Notes: generated by a model not told the origin, from the sequence alone. Positions 37,837 to 48,465 are shown, numbered from the stretch's first letter. The stretch: 64,000 nt of DNA from Catenovulum sediminis (GCF_007289895.1 NZ_CP041660.1:1984001-2048000), one strand, 5' to 3'. Made by a program: numbers and translations.

Positions 37837-37865
37837 AAGGCGTATTCATTGAATACGCCTTTTTT
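37837..37865 (+). terminator. Rho-independent terminator after the lipoprotein gene
   Basis: An 11-bp stem (37837-37847 AAGGCGTATTC; 37851-37861 GAATACGCCTT) with a 3-base loop and a T-run to 37865, 34 bp past the stop. Strong and one-directional. Confidence 0.9.
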
Positions 37866-37998
37866 AGTTATTGCTGTTAACTTGCTAAAAATCGCTCTAC
37901 AAGAGTTGTTATATTTGGGTATAATTGTCGCAATTCTAAAGCAATATTTAGTTTTTAAATATAATTGCAAGATTTGTAAAAACAACGGAGATATTTCT

Positions 37999-38412
37999 GT
38001 GGGTTTAAATAATAAGGTTAAGTTATCAGGCTGGTTATTAGCCTCTTGCATCGCATTTGTACCAGCAGTTTTTGCTGCTGATATGAGTGACGAAGCAATT
38101 AAAGAGCGCATTAAGCCTATCGGCTCAGTTCACGTAGCGGGTGAAAATGCAAGTGCCGCGAGTGCTGGTGGCGCGCGATCTGGTGAGCAGGTCTACAATG
38201 CCAGCTGCACAGCCTGTCATAGTGTTGGTGTTATGGGTGCGCCAAAACCCAACGTTGCAGCTGACTGGAATGCTCGAATTGAACAAGGTTTTGATACCAT
38301 GTTAGACCATGCAATTAACGGCTTTAACGCAATGCCACCTAAAGGTACTTGTATGGACTGTTCAGATGATGAAATCAAAGCAGCCATTGAATATATGATT
38401 TCAGATATATAA
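37999..38412 (+). CDS. Cytochrome c5 family protein
   Basis: 137 residues from GTG 37999, which has a GGAG site 8 bp upstream; the frame is open to 37849 but that start would lie in the terminator of the previous gene. Signal peptide GWLLASCIAFVPAVFA, then a disordered Ala/Gly linker and one class I haem domain: CTACH (Cys70, Cys73, His74), axial Met in FNAMPPKG (Met112), and the extra pair CMDC (118-121) that is special to c5. A soluble or loosely membrane-held electron carrier in the periplasm, feeding a terminal oxidase or reductase. Confidence 0.94.
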   Translation: MGLNNKVKLSGWLLASCIAFVPAVFAADMSDEAIKERIKPIGSVHVAGENASAASAGGARSGEQVYNASCTACHSVGVMGAPKPNVAADWNARIEQGFDTMLDHAINGFNAMPPKGTCMDCSDDEIKAAIEYMISDI

Positions 38413-38439
38413 CAGATATCCTAATTGACTCATATTTAC

Positions 38440-38461
38440 AAAAGCCGCATTTGCGGCTTTT
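38440..38461. terminator. Bidirectional-looking terminator after cytochrome c5
   Basis: Perfect 10-bp stem AAAAGCCGCA (38440-38449)/TGCGGCTTTT (38452-38461) with a 2-base loop, 28 bp past the stop. A T-run ends the stem on both strands. The remaining stretch to the next gene (38462-38732) shows no gene; a 15-codon frame at 38733-38780 is described in the findings. Confidence 0.85.
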
Positions 38462-38776
38462 GTCGTTTTAGCTTCACAACAGATAATTGTCTAAATAATA
38501 TTCGCTGGAAATTCGTTATTATCATGTTAAACTGGGCGAATTGGTCTTTTTTTGTTCTGTAATCCCGTTTACGCCACCCCCTGTTGTAAACACTATTATA
38601 CGTACAGAGCTTATTTGCTGTGGCCATTTCGCTTTAATATTAATAATAAATTAACAAATTTTCTCTCGGGTTAAGCGTTTTATAAAGGCTCTGCTATATT
38701 TTAATTGTTAATTAAATTGGTGGGTCGCTTATATGTATATCCGTTGGACAAATTTTCGTAGTTGGATTATCGCGTG

Positions 38777-41377
38777 GTGAATAATAAATCTAAGAGCCAA
38801 ACGTATAAAGTAAAGCAACTCAAAAAATTGCTTGGGTTAAAAAAGCAAGTTGAAAGAGTCCATTCGGCGATGCTGGAGATTGCAGATTCGGTTAGTACCG
38901 CTAATGATCTGGAACATTTTTATTTTCAATTGCATGAAATTATTGCTTCTTTGGTTAGGGCTCCGAACCTTTTTATTATATTTCGTAATAGCCTCAGCCA
39001 AACTTATGAATTTCCATATTATGCCTCTCAAGATGGTGTTTTAAACAAGCCATTGATCCCAGATTCTGTTATAGATATGGGGCTAACAGGTTATTTGTTA
39101 AGGGAAAAAACATCCCTGTTATGCACAGCGAAAATGTACAACCAGCTTGTTGACTCGGGTGAAATCATCGAGTTAGGCGCACCCGCGACAAGTTGGTTAG
39201 GGGTAACTTTACAAAGAGAAAATGGTGATATTGGCGCACTTGTGATTGCAAGTTATAGTGATGAGGTTGTCTTTTCAGAAGATGATTTAAAAGCTTTAGA
39301 ACTCTTGTCATTGCATGTCACACATGCAATAGACAGAGTGACACGGCAAAAACAAATGGAACGAGAAATCACGAGCCGCACGCAAGCTTTGTTTCAGACT
39401 AATCAAAAGCTTAAAACGGAAGTCAACCAGCACCGAAAATATCAGCAAGGTCATAAGTTATTACTTGAATTGGCAGAAACGCATGACTTTAGCAAACCTC
39501 TTGATTTTCTTTACCACAAATTTAGCGATATTTTAGTGAATATTTTTGAGCAAGGGCACTATTTTATCCAATATAACCGCAACACCAGCACATGGCGTTT
39601 TCCGAATGCAAATGCGATGACGTTGGAAGATATATCAAGAAAATATCAACCTATAAACGAGTATCTCGTTTTAGATCCACAGTCTATGGTTTTTGGTCCG
39701 AAAGAGATTCAACAACTGATTGCGCTCAATGCGATGATTGCCAATGGAGAACAAAAGAAAGCATTACTTGAACGCTCTTGGTTAAGTGCGCCTGTTAAAG
39801 TAGATGAGCAGTCTTGTTTGCTATTGGTGCTTGTGAAGCCGCTGAAGTCGGGTGACTTTTTAGTGAAAGATGCAGATATGCTGGGCTTTTTAGCAACGCA
39901 TTTTAAGTTAATGCTACAACGTTGGGAATCGCAACAAGCTATCTTAAGTGCCAATGATAAATTGGAAAACACGATTTATCAAAGAACTCAAGATTTACAT
40001 GACGCCAATGCTGATCTGCAACTACAAATTGAAGAGCGTAAAAAGGCACAAGATAAACTATACCATGATGCAAATCATGATACGTTAACCGGTTTGCCAA
40101 ACCGTCAACTGTTTAACCGTAAATTAATGCATGCTGTTGCTTGTGCAACAATGGATAAAAACTATCAGTATAGTGTGTTATTTATTGATTTAGATAGATT
40201 TAAGTTGATAAACGATACTTTTGGCCACCTAGTGGGCGATCGATTTTTAGTCGAAGTGAGTCAGCGTATTCTAAGTAGCCTGTCACAAAATGATGTATTG
40301 GCACGATTAGGCGGGGATGAGTTTGTTATTCTGCTTCAGCAACGTAATGCAGGGATAGAAAAAGCGCAGGCTGTTGCTTGTCAAATCATTCAAGCGCTGA
40401 GCAGAGCTTTTGAAATAGATGGTTTTGAATTGTATGCCGGCTGTAGTATCGGTATAACCGGGGCTGAACAAAAATATGATAAACCAACCAATGTGCTAAG
40501 AGATGCGGATACGGCAATGTATCGTGCTAAAAACTTAGGGCGAGGCCGCTATGTCGTATTTGATCAAAGCTTGCACCTTGAGTTAGTTGCATTATTGAAT
40601 CAGGAAACTGAATTGCGCAAGGCGCTAAAAGATGAAAGTTTAGACTTTGTCTTCCAGCCGATTATAAACCTGCAAACCGGTGAAGTAGCTGCGGTTGAAT
40701 CATTAGTGCGCTGGCACCATCCAGAAAAAGGGGTATTAAAGCCAGTAGACTTTCTTCCGATGGCGCAGGATACGGGCTTAATTCAACAGATAGATGCGAT
40801 AGCGTTAAAGCATGCATGTGAATATCTAAGACAAAGAGAGAGCTCACAAGATAAAGCATTGGTGTCGGTTAATATCAGTAGTGCGACTTTATATGATGAT
40901 GAAGCCCTGCAAGCTTTATGTGATAGTTTGTCAGAGTTAAAAAGCGATTCATACGGATTAATCTTAGAATTTGCAGAAAAAGGATTAACTGAAGTTGAGC
41001 TATGTATTCGCGGTTTTGAGCGCTTACGACAATGTGGTGCGCGCGTCGCATTAGATGATTTTGGTTCTGAATCAGGCAGTATGGGACTGTTATTTAGTGG
41101 TGAAATTGACTTTGTCAAAGTTGACGAGCGCTTAATTAAAGATGCGGAAAACTCGATTGCCAAGCGTCGATATACCAGCCACTTAGTTGCAATTGGCCAA
41201 GAACAGGGATTTATTGTGATCGCCGAAGGTATTGAAAACGAAGCGATGCGCGAAACAGCCATTCAAACAGGTTGCGTATTTGCTCAGGGTCAGCTGCTTG
41301 CAGCGACCGTTTCGCGTGAAGATTTGTTTAAAGCACAAGACTATTATTTTAATAAATCCCGTAAATTAGCAATGTGA
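38777..41377 (+). CDS. GAF-GGDEF-EAL protein (c-di-GMP turnover)
   Basis: About 866 residues. Candidate starts are TTG 38762, GTG 38774 and GTG 38777; a stop at 38759 blocks anything earlier. No membrane helix. First GAF-like domain about residues 25-190, coiled coil, second GAF-like region about 215-390, coiled coil, then GGDEF ([13 protein letters not shown], coding at 40310) and EAL ([12 protein letters not shown], coding at 40697). The GGDEF motif is intact, but the I-site is lost (SQND). EAL reads ESL; the [21 protein letters not shown] and IAEGIE blocks keep the usual metal and catalytic acids, so phosphodiesterase activity is possible. A cytoplasmic sensor that may make or break c-di-GMP. 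Its last 34 bp overlap the convergent rep gene. Confidence 0.9.
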   Translation: MNNKSKSQTYKVKQLKKLLGLKKQVERVHSAMLEIADSVSTANDLEHFYFQLHEIIASLVRAPNLFIIFRNSLSQTYEFPYYASQDGVLNKPLIPDSVIDMGLTGYLLREKTSLLCTAKMYNQLVDSGEIIELGAPATSWLGVTLQRENGDIGALVIASYSDEVVFSEDDLKALELLSLHVTHAIDRVTRQKQMEREITSRTQALFQTNQKLKTEVNQHRKYQQGHKLLLELAETHDFSKPLDFLYHKFSDILVNIFEQGHYFIQYNRNTSTWRFPNANAMTLEDISRKYQPINEYLVLDPQSMVFGPKEIQQLIALNAMIANGEQKKALLERSWLSAPVKVDEQSCLLLVLVKPLKSGDFLVKDADMLGFLATHFKLMLQRWESQQAILSANDKLENTIYQRTQDLHDANADLQLQIEERKKAQDKLYHDANHDTLTGLPNRQLFNRKLMHAVACATMDKNYQYSVLFIDLDRFKLINDTFGHLVGDRFLVEVSQRILSSLSQNDVLARLGGDEFVILLQQRNAGIEKAQAVACQIIQALSRAFEIDGFELYAGCSIGITGAEQKYDKPTNVLRDADTAMYRAKNLGRGRYVVFDQSLHLELVALLNQETELRKALKDESLDFVFQPIINLQTGEVAAVESLVRWHHPEKGVLKPVDFLPMAQDTGLIQQIDAIALKHACEYLRQRESSQDKALVSVNISSATLYDDEALQALCDSLSELKSDSYGLILEFAEKGLTEVELCIRGFERLRQCGARVALDDFGSESGSMGLLFSGEIDFVKVDERLIKDAENSIAKRRYTSHLVAIGQEQGFIVIAEGIENEAMRETAIQTGCVFAQGQLLAATVSREDLFKAQDYYFNKSRKLAM

Positions 41378-43353
41378 GCTTGTCCTTTTTGCTGGCGTTC
41401 TTGTTGGGAAACTTTTGCTTTTTGTCGTTCCCATACAAGGTCGTCTTGCGGCATTTCATATAAAAAGCGACTCGGCTCTGTTTTGAGAACTTCGCCAAAT
41501 TGCCTGCGTTCTTTGGCCATGGTAAATATAAGTTCTTTTTGCGCGCGAGTGACACCCACGTAAGCTAATCGTCGCTCTTCTTCAATATTATCTTCGTCAA
41601 TACTGGATTGGTGAGGTAATAAACCCTCTTCTGCGCCCACTAAAAATACATATGGAAACTCTAATCCTTTTGAAGCATGTAAAGTCATCAATTGTACTTG
41701 ATCGGCCTCTGCTTCATCTTCACCACGCTCCATCATATCTCTTAAGGTTAGGCGGTTAACTGCTTCTTTTAGTGTGAGAGGGTCTTCATCTTCGCCGCCT
41801 TCAAGCATTCCACTAATCCAGCTAAATAACTGACTGACGTTTTTCATTCGCATTTCGGCCGCTTTGCCGCTTGGAGAGGTTTCATATAAAAACTCCTCAT
41901 AGCGAATACCTTTGACTAAATCGCGCACTGCTGATAAGGCATCACCGCGTTGCGCTCTGTCATCCAGCTCTACCATCCAACGACAAAACTGTTGAAGGTT
42001 TTGCAGTTTTTTGCCACTTAATACAAGTTCGAGTTTACCTTCAAAGGCAGCAGAGAATAAGCTGACATGCATTTCATTCGCCAGTTGGCCGAGCTTCTCA
42101 AGTGTTGCTGGGCCTATTTCTCTTTTGGGAACATTGACAATTCGTAGAAATGCATTGTCGTCATCCGGATTTACCAATAGCCGCAGGTACGCCATAATAT
42201 CTTTGATTTCACTACGGGAAAAAAAGGATGTTCCGCCACTGATTTTATATGGGATGCGGTTAGTCATTAAAGCTTTTTCAAACACCCTAGATTGGAAATT
42301 TCCGCGGTACAAGATTGCATAATCACCGTAATTGCTGCGCCGCATATATTTATGTGCTATCAATTCAGAAATGACTTTTTCAGCTTCGTTTTCTTCATCT
42401 TTTGCAAACAATATTCTGATTGGTTCACCATATGCCATTTCACTAAAAAGTGATTTATCGTAAACATGCGGGTTGTTGGCAATTAAAATATTGGCGGCAT
42501 TCAAAATGCGTTGCACTGAACGGTAATTTTGTTCCAACTTTATTAGCTTAAGACGCGGAAAGTCAGTTTGTAATAAAACCAAGTTTTGAGGTTTTGCCCC
42601 CCGCCAACTATAAATTGACTGGTCATCATCGCCAACGACTGTAAATAAGCCACGAGATCCGACAATTTGTTTGACTAGCTCATACTGACTGGTGTTTGTA
42701 TCTTGATATTCATCCACTAATAAATAGCGGATCTTTCGTTGCCAACGGTTACGAGCATCCTCATTGGTTTTTAGTAAAAGCGTGGGCACCAAAATCAGGT
42801 CGTCGAAATCAAACGCATTGTAGGCTGTCATTTGTTTTTGATAATTTTGGTAACACTGTGCGAAATAGCGAGATTGCTCGTCATTTGCTTTAGCGATGGC
42901 TTGCGGCGGTAAAATGAGTTCGTTTTTCCATGCTGAAATTTTATTTTGTAGCGCTTTAAGAGAGTCCTTGTCACCGTCCAATTGCTTTTCGGTCAGCGCT
43001 TTGAGTAAAGCAAAGGTGTCTTGATCGTCAAACAGGCTAAATGCTTGTTTTATGCCCAGCGTTTTGTACTCTCTTTTGATGATGTTTAAGCCTAATGTAT
43101 GAAACGTTGAAACCATTAGACCCCGGCCAGCCCCTTTGGGTAAAGTTGCAGTGGCCCGTTCACGCATTTCTCTGGCCGCTTTGTTGGTAAAGGTCACAGC
43201 CGCAATTTGATTGGCTTTATAACCACATTGGGTCACCAAATGCGCTATTTTATTGGTAATTACACGCGTTTTACCACTACCAGCACCGGCTAAAACTAGA
43301 CACGGACCGGTAACATAGCTTACTGCATCAGCTTGAGCTGGGTTTAATTTCAT
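41344..43353 (-). CDS. rep: ATP-dependent DNA helicase Rep
   Basis: 669 residues, same size and order of motifs as E. coli Rep. The N-terminus [20 protein letters not shown] and [19 protein letters not shown] (Walker A) are nearly identical to it; [13 protein letters not shown] (motif Ia), [17 protein letters not shown] (motif II), [13 protein letters not shown] (III), [16 protein letters not shown] (IV), [15 protein letters not shown] (V) and [17 protein letters not shown] (VI) follow. Superfamily 1A 3'-5' helicase that clears proteins ahead of the replication fork. Overlaps the GGDEF/EAL gene tail to tail. Confidence 0.97.
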   Translation of the reverse strand: MKLNPAQADAVSYVTGPCLVLAGAGSGKTRVITNKIAHLVTQCGYKANQIAAVTFTNKAAREMRERATATLPKGAGRGLMVSTFHTLGLNIIKREYKTLGIKQAFSLFDDQDTFALLKALTEKQLDGDKDSLKALQNKISAWKNELILPPQAIAKANDEQSRYFAQCYQNYQKQMTAYNAFDFDDLILVPTLLLKTNEDARNRWQRKIRYLLVDEYQDTNTSQYELVKQIVGSRGLFTVVGDDDQSIYSWRGAKPQNLVLLQTDFPRLKLIKLEQNYRSVQRILNAANILIANNPHVYDKSLFSEMAYGEPIRILFAKDEENEAEKVISELIAHKYMRRSNYGDYAILYRGNFQSRVFEKALMTNRIPYKISGGTSFFSRSEIKDIMAYLRLLVNPDDDNAFLRIVNVPKREIGPATLEKLGQLANEMHVSLFSAAFEGKLELVLSGKKLQNLQQFCRWMVELDDRAQRGDALSAVRDLVKGIRYEEFLYETSPSGKAAEMRMKNVSQLFSWISGMLEGGEDEDPLTLKEAVNRLTLRDMMERGEDEAEADQVQLMTLHASKGLEFPYVFLVGAEEGLLPHQSSIDEDNIEEERRLAYVGVTRAQKELIFTMAKERRQFGEVLKTEPSRFLYEMPQDDLVWERQKAKVSQQERQQKGQAHIANLRDLLK

Positions 43354-43555
43354 GCTTTGCCTGTTTGACTGAATATATTAAATGCGTGCAGGATTGTATT
43401 CATTCTCATTGTTAAGCGCAAAAAAATTGAATAAATCAGAAAACTTTATAAATAACGCTTTCTTTCATAGTATTTAATGATTGCGTTGCGTTACAATTAA
43501 AGCACAATATTCTTTTTATTGATTATTTTCTGGCTGAAGGGATTTGATACACAGT

Positions 43556-44455
43556 ATGTGGCGCAGCGTAAGTTTACTATTTTTTTTTATCACACAAATT
43601 AAAAGTGTGATGGCCGCACCTACTGCTGTTTTGTACCCAGACGTGCGGGAACCCTATCTCTCAATTTTTGAACAGATCCGTAGTGGCGTAAAAGAAAGCA
43701 GCCAAAGCCAGGTTCAAGGCGTTGCGTTGGGTAGTGATACTGATGTCCCTTCGCTTATTAAAAAGCTAAAAAGTGACGATGTATCGCGTATTGTTTTGTT
43801 AGGCTCACGTGGTTATAGTATTGCGAGTGGACTAACCGCGCAATTTTCGTTAGTGGTTGGGGCGTATCCTTCAACACCCGGGACATTTGGTGGCGTTAGC
43901 ATGATGACCGCGCCGGCTCAGGTCATTAAAAAGCTTAATTTGGTTGCTCCGAATGTTAAAAATGTCTATTTAATTGTCAGTGAACAGAATCGTTGGATCG
44001 CTGAATTACTAGAACAAATTTCAAAAACCGCAAAATTCAAACCCCATATTCATGTTGTTAATAATTTAAAAGAATCGGTACAAACCTACCATAAAATTAG
44101 CGTGCAAGGTCAGTTAGGGCCTGAAGATGCGATTTGGTTGCCTATTGATACAGTCGCAATGCATGAAAAAGTCATATTGCCTATGGTGTTAAAGGCGTCA
44201 TGGGAAAAGAAATTCGTGTTATTTTCCAGCATCCCGACGCACGCTAAACGAGGGGCGTTGTTTTCATTTTATCCCGATAATTATGAGCTGGGTAAACAGC
44301 TGGGTAACATGTTGCACAATAACGATAAAACCATTCCATTATTGCCGATGAGTCATATTTTATTGGCTGTTAACTTACGAACTGCTAAACACCTTGGTAT
44401 CACATACACAAGTCAAGAAAAAGAGCAGTTCAATATAATTTTACCCGAAAGATGA
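43556..44455 (+). CDS. Periplasmic substrate-binding protein (ABC_sub_bind-like) paired with a histidine kinase
   Basis: 299 residues from ATG 43556; TTG 43544 would add four residues and lies too close to the AAGGG. Signal peptide about MWRSVSLLFFFITQIKSVMA. Mature part: TAVLYPDVREPYLSIFEQIR, DVPSLIKKLKSDDVSRIVLL, LVVGAYPSTPGTFGGVSMM, VKNVYLIVSEQNRWIAELLE and DAIWLPIDTVAMHEKVILPM, the layout of the PF04392/TrpX-type binding proteins. No transporter genes flank it. Instead its stop overlaps the kinase start (ATGA), so it probably presents a ligand to the kinase sensor domain. Ligand unknown. Confidence 0.78.
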   Translation: MWRSVSLLFFFITQIKSVMAAPTAVLYPDVREPYLSIFEQIRSGVKESSQSQVQGVALGSDTDVPSLIKKLKSDDVSRIVLLGSRGYSIASGLTAQFSLVVGAYPSTPGTFGGVSMMTAPAQVIKKLNLVAPNVKNVYLIVSEQNRWIAELLEQISKTAKFKPHIHVVNNLKESVQTYHKISVQGQLGPEDAIWLPIDTVAMHEKVILPMVLKASWEKKFVLFSSIPTHAKRGALFSFYPDNYELGKQLGNMLHNNDKTIPLLPMSHILLAVNLRTAKHLGITYTSQEKEQFNIILPER

Positions 44456-46002
44456 TTAGAATATTATTGAAGTACTTATCGCCAAAATCCAGTATTCGCC
44501 GCCAATTAATGACGTACGTTGTTGGTGGTATTATTGTTGTGAGTCTCGCGGGGAGTAGCTTAACCGCTTGGGTCAGCTCTATTAAACTTAGAGAACTGAT
44601 CGTTGAAGATGCAATGCAAGCCACTTCAGGCCTTGCAGAGCAAGGCCTATTAGCTTTGTTGACCGCGAGTCACGATAATGCAGAAGATGCTATCGGACAG
44701 GTAATGGGCTTTAAATCTGTGATTGGCGCTGCTGTGCTGGATGCGGATAAACAAGTGATTGCCAACCAACATATTGATATCGATTTTTTAAACAGTCACC
44801 ACACGCATGACCAAAGCAGTGGATATGAAGAAGATGACAATTTCTTTTGGTTTTGGGAGGTTGTAAATATTCAGCAAGGTGATCTAGGATTAGGTGAGTA
44901 TGACCAGCAAAAACAAAGCCAACTTGGGATAGTGTTTGTAAAGCTCAGCAAACAAACGCTGATAACGACTTCGCGTGATATTTTTGTCGCAACATTTTTA
45001 ATCAGTGCTGTGGTTGCATTTATCTTGGTTATATTAGTTGATATCACTGTAAATAGGATAACTCGGCCAATTAATCACTTGGCTGATATTATGGAACAGG
45101 CTGAGCAATCTAGTCAGCATTTGCAAATAAAAGTGCAGGGAGCCAAAGAAATACGCCAGATGTCACATGCATTTAATACCCTAATGAAAACACTAGACGA
45201 TCAGGATGAACAATTACGAAGTCATCGCGACCAGTTAGAATATGAAGTTAAGCAACGCACCCATGAGTTGGTCGAAGCGAGAGATTCTGCACTAACCGCA
45301 TCCAGGCATAAATCAGTTTTTTTAGCAAATGTGACCCATGAATTAAGAACTCCCATTCAAGCTATTATTGGTTATATCGATTTGGTTCGAGAAGAACTCG
45401 AAATGGACGGTATGGACATGTATACCCGAGATTTAGGCAAGGTGCAGCGCAATGCAGAGCGATTGTTGTCACTCATAAATAGCATATTAGATTTGTCTAA
45501 GGTAGAAGCTGGTCGAATGGATGTAAAATTCACAACCATTGAATTAAAAGCTTCAATTGCCAATGCTGTTGATACTATTTCTCCTTTATTAGACAAAAAC
45601 AATAACTTATTTGTTGGCCCACAAAACCCAATAGAGTTGTTTGTTGAATCAGATAAAAATAAGCTAGAACAAATTTTGATTAACCTGCTAAGTAATGCCT
45701 GTAAATTTACCAATAATGGCACTATAAGTTTAGAATATGAGGTCGATGAGCATTCGTATTCAATTAAAGTGGTTGACTCTGGCAAAGGTATTCCGGCAGA
45801 AAAGCTGGACGAAATATTTGATGAATTTAGGCAAGTTGGGCAAAATGCGAAACGCGAAAAAGGTAGCAGCTCACGAGAGTTTGAAGGAACAGGGCTTGGG
45901 CTTGCCATCAGTCAAAAGTTTGCGCGTTTATTAGGCGGCGAAATTACAGTACAAAGCCGTGTTGGTGAAGGTACAACTTTTACTTTAACTTTGCCGCTAT
46001 GA
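44452..46002 (+). CDS. Sensor histidine kinase
   Basis: 516 residues. Membrane helix 1 about 21-43, a periplasmic sensor domain of about 130 residues, helix 2 about 176-197, HAMP (about 198-252), coiled coil, HisKA with NVTHELRTPIQAIIGY (His296), and the ATPase domain with N box NLLSNACKFTN, G1 VVDSGKGIP and G2 GTGLGLAISQKFA. It ends after the ATPase domain with no receiver domain. No response regulator lies next to it, so the partner must be elsewhere. The coupled binding-protein gene upstream suggests that it senses a periplasmic ligand. Convergent with the SGNH hydrolase gene, only 2 bp apart. Confidence 0.93.
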   Translation: MIRILLKYLSPKSSIRRQLMTYVVGGIIVVSLAGSSLTAWVSSIKLRELIVEDAMQATSGLAEQGLLALLTASHDNAEDAIGQVMGFKSVIGAAVLDADKQVIANQHIDIDFLNSHHTHDQSSGYEEDDNFFWFWEVVNIQQGDLGLGEYDQQKQSQLGIVFVKLSKQTLITTSRDIFVATFLISAVVAFILVILVDITVNRITRPINHLADIMEQAEQSSQHLQIKVQGAKEIRQMSHAFNTLMKTLDDQDEQLRSHRDQLEYEVKQRTHELVEARDSALTASRHKSVFLANVTHELRTPIQAIIGYIDLVREELEMDGMDMYTRDLGKVQRNAERLLSLINSILDLSKVEAGRMDVKFTTIELKASIANAVDTISPLLDKNNNLFVGPQNPIELFVESDKNKLEQILINLLSNACKFTNNGTISLEYEVDEHSYSIKVVDSGKGIPAEKLDEIFDEFRQVGQNAKREKGSSSREFEGTGLGLAISQKFARLLGGEITVQSRVGEGTTFTLTLPL

Positions 46003-46004
46003 CT

Positions 46005-46787
46005 TTATCTGAGTAACGCTTTTTCCAGTGTTTTATTGATAATTTTAGCAGCTGTTGCTTTGCTTTTATGGTTTGGGTGTAAACCATCACCAATATGCTC
46101 AAATGTTTTCCAAGCTTCAATTACGGTTACACCGTCTTCGTTATAAATATAATCTTCGTAACTGGTTTGAATTAATTGGTATTGCGCCTCATTTGCCGTT
46201 TTAAAGTCCGGTATAATTGCGGAAAAAATGGATTCTGTTAAGGCTAAATCTAATTGTTCATAACTTGGCATTTTGACAACAAATACTTTAACATTTTGGC
46301 TTTGCAGATATGCAATTGTATCCAACGTATTTGCAACTGGGCCTGCTAACACCTCGGCTTGTGTTGGACACAAGCCCGCTAAAGTGTGTTTGCAGTCGTT
46401 AAACTGGAAAAGTACTACAGCTTTCATATGGCTGCCATCAGACCACATCGTTGTATGTTCAACCAGTTCTTGCGCTTGTTGCAGCATGGTTTTAAAGCCA
46501 TTCGCACCATCTGATGTAGCTCCTCCTTGCGCATTTTCGCGATACACCAGCCCTCCAGCCTTGTGAATCGTAGTGCCTTTCAAATAGTCTGCGATACCGC
46601 GGTAAGAAGCACCGTTTAAGCTGGTTAAGCCGGATGTATTGCCAATAGGGGCTTCGGGGTCGACATAACTGGCACCAATCAAACCGACTACTGGATTGCT
46701 GAAATCGGGCGTGATATCCGATTGCGCATTTACCGTAAACACCTTGAATGATAATAGGGCAACAGAGATAAGTAATAGGCTTTTCAT
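46005..46787 (-). CDS. Secreted SGNH/GDSL-type hydrolase
   Basis: 260 residues with signal peptide (MKSLLLISVALLSFKVFTVNA). SGNH blocks: VVGLIGASYVDP (Ser in the GxS of block I), the block II glycine in RENAQGGATSD, block III FQFNDCKH (Asn), and block V IGDGLHPNHKS (Asp and His, three residues apart). Such enzymes deacylate sugars, lipids or small esters in the periplasm. It is 55 bp past the second citrate-synthase-like gene and may share its transcript. Substrate unknown; two cysteines (in NDC and LCPT) may form a disulfide. Confidence 0.8.
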   Translation of the reverse strand: MKSLLLISVALLSFKVFTVNAQSDITPDFSNPVVGLIGASYVDPEAPIGNTSGLTSLNGASYRGIADYLKGTTIHKAGGLVYRENAQGGATSDGANGFKTMLQQAQELVEHTTMWSDGSHMKAVVLFQFNDCKHTLAGLCPTQAEVLAGPVANTLDTIAYLQSQNVKVFVVKMPSYEQLDLALTESIFSAIIPDFKTANEAQYQLIQTSYEDYIYNEDGVTVIEAWKTFEHIGDGLHPNHKSKATAAKIINKTLEKALLR

Positions 46788-46842
46788 TCTTATTATTCCT
46801 TATTCGTTTTGTTGAGAATGTAAAAATAGCGGTGTATGTACT

Positions 46843-47661
46843 TTATAAGCTTCTAATTTGGGGGCCAGTATAACGAATATCTTCGCAGCGCTTAGGTAAA
46901 AACTCATGTTTTTTGTGATTTACGTTGTCGCTAAAACATGCAGCTACGCCACTGGCGACACATAGTGCTTTAATTTGATAGCCTTCTTCTGGTGTAAACC
47001 CTTGGTCGGATAAAAACGCTGCCGTATAACCACCGATATTAATGCCACTTCCATACTCAGCCTCAAGGAAAGTAGAAAGTTGCTCAGACAGGCGTAAATG
47101 AGGGCCTTTTTTAAATCCTAAATTTTCTGTCATTCTTTGATGCGGTAAGATTCGTTCATCTTTTTTATCAACTGGTCGGACATAACCTACAATAGCGGGT
47201 TTGCCATGTTTAATAGGTGCCTCGGCAATAAGTTGCTCAACGGGCTGCCCCATTGCTATTTTATTAACCGCCTGTTGAATAAACGCCATCGCGAGTTTTG
47301 TGGTTAAACTGCCTCCATAAGCTCGTGAATCCGCTGCTAGCACACCTGCTGTTATTGCTGCACTAGGGGAGGTAGCATTCATGCCGGCTAAAGCGCCAAT
47401 TTGATTGCACCATATACGCGCATCAGGATAGCTCATACACATAAAGTTATTTTCTAACCAAGTTGCCAACTCTTTGCTGATAAGTTTGCCAGTGACATTG
47501 AGGACTTGGATCTGCATATAGGAATATTGCATAAATAACTCTGCAAACAAAGGATGGTTTCGGATATAAACTTCCTGACCGCCTATCCATTTACCTATGT
47601 CTGTTGAAATCTTATTTCTCTTGCTGTCCCAATATTCAGTGAGTTTATTTTTTTGCTTCAT
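46843..47661 (-). CDS. Citrate-synthase-fold protein B (catalytic residues seem replaced)
   Basis: 272 residues from ATG 47661, 17 bp inside the upstream gene; an in-frame ATG at 47676 is an alternative. The opening KISTDIGKWIGGQEVYIRNH matches the start of short citrate synthases/citryl-CoA lyases (T-x-I-G ... V-x-G-x). The middle (IGALAGMNATSPSAAITAGV) and the end (RYTGPQIRSL) also fit the fold. But the three active-site places read RAYGGS (113-118) where a His is expected, GYVRP (159-163) with Arg for the second His, and NIGGY (208-212) with Gly for Asp. If my alignment by eye is right, it cannot act as a classical citrate synthase. Downstream partner of protein A and perhaps its second subunit. 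Confidence 0.6.
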   Translation of the reverse strand: MKQKNKLTEYWDSKRNKISTDIGKWIGGQEVYIRNHPLFAELFMQYSYMQIQVLNVTGKLISKELATWLENNFMCMSYPDARIWCNQIGALAGMNATSPSAAITAGVLAADSRAYGGSLTTKLAMAFIQQAVNKIAMGQPVEQLIAEAPIKHGKPAIVGYVRPVDKKDERILPHQRMTENLGFKKGPHLRLSEQLSTFLEAEYGSGINIGGYTAAFLSDQGFTPEEGYQIKALCVASGVAACFSDNVNHKKHEFLPKRCEDIRYTGPQIRSL

Positions 47662-48454
47662 AATAATACTGCTCATCTTCCAATAGAGGGGCTGAAGTGA
47701 TGGGTTTGTGGGTTTGTTCCAGACCATGCATTAATATGCCTGGCGCAACCATTAATTGGTATAAACCTAGTGCTTCTCGAGAGCCGATTTCTAAGCAAGT
47801 TAGACCGATAGCAGCAAAAGAGGTCGGCAGTAAACCTAAATTTTCAGCTTGTAAAGCAAGACGCAGTTTGTCGCACCAAAGTAAAAATTCGTTGTGCGGA
47901 AGAAGGTGTAATAATTGGGCAAAATGTCGCTGAAAAATTGGATCTACATCTCCAAAGCTTTGACCAAAGCCAAAATTTTGCGAACTGTTTTGTTGCGATA
48001 TTCCTGTTTTAATAATATCTACAACTGGTTGAACTGCGGTAAATTTATGTTGCTGTAAAAAATGTGTACATTGAGCAACTGTTATTGCTCCGTTGTGCTC
48101 CCCCCCCGCTAACTGTAAACCAATGGGTAAAATATGCTCAGTTCTGCACTTACTGATGGCTGCTGTCATCGAACCAGCTATACATGGTTCTCTCGGACCT
48201 AGGTTGAGTAAGGCAGACATTATGTAATTGAGAAGTTTACTTTGTTCCACATTTGGCAGCTCTCCTTTTATCAATAAATATAGCTGCTCAACATAGCTGA
48301 CTTGATTGCATAACTGTTCGTGATCGTAACCGAATAAATATCGTTTTTCTGTCAGATAAGGGTTATCTGCCGCTGGTTTTTCATAACAGATTTGAGTTTC
48401 TTGTTTTTTACTATATAAAAATCCTTTTTTATCTGTTGGTGTGCTTTGTGCCAT
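47645..48454 (-). CDS. Citrate-synthase-fold protein A (partly degenerate active site)
   Basis: 269 residues. RYLFGYDHEQLCNQVSYVEQ and LYLLIKGELPN are the conserved small-domain entry of citrate synthase/citryl-CoA lyase proteins; LAGGEHNGAITVAQ (His120) fits the first catalytic His. The second His place reads GFGQSFGDVDP (Gln165), and the Asp place reads LPTSF (Ser212). The C-terminus GILMHGLEQ matches the family A-H-x-x-E end. So one of three catalytic residues remains. It starts 11 bp past the TonB receptor gene and overlaps protein B. Together with B it may form a hetero-oligomer using acyl-CoA in a way I cannot name. Confidence 0.6.
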   Translation of the reverse strand: MAQSTPTDKKGFLYSKKQETQICYEKPAADNPYLTEKRYLFGYDHEQLCNQVSYVEQLYLLIKGELPNVEQSKLLNYIMSALLNLGPREPCIAGSMTAAISKCRTEHILPIGLQLAGGEHNGAITVAQCTHFLQQHKFTAVQPVVDIIKTGISQQNSSQNFGFGQSFGDVDPIFQRHFAQLLHLLPHNEFLLWCDKLRLALQAENLGLLPTSFAAIGLTCLEIGSREALGLYQLMVAPGILMHGLEQTHKPITSAPLLEDEQYYYEAKK

Positions 48455-48465
48455 TAAGCTTTTTC

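Noticed and set aside
40783-41262. 159-codon antisense frame within the EAL domain
   Set aside because: Shadow of the c-di-GMP enzyme; no ribosome-binding site or family features.
45372-45908. 178-codon antisense frame within the histidine kinase gene
   Set aside because: Composition is a mirror of the kinase codons; the sense frame has the H, N and G boxes.
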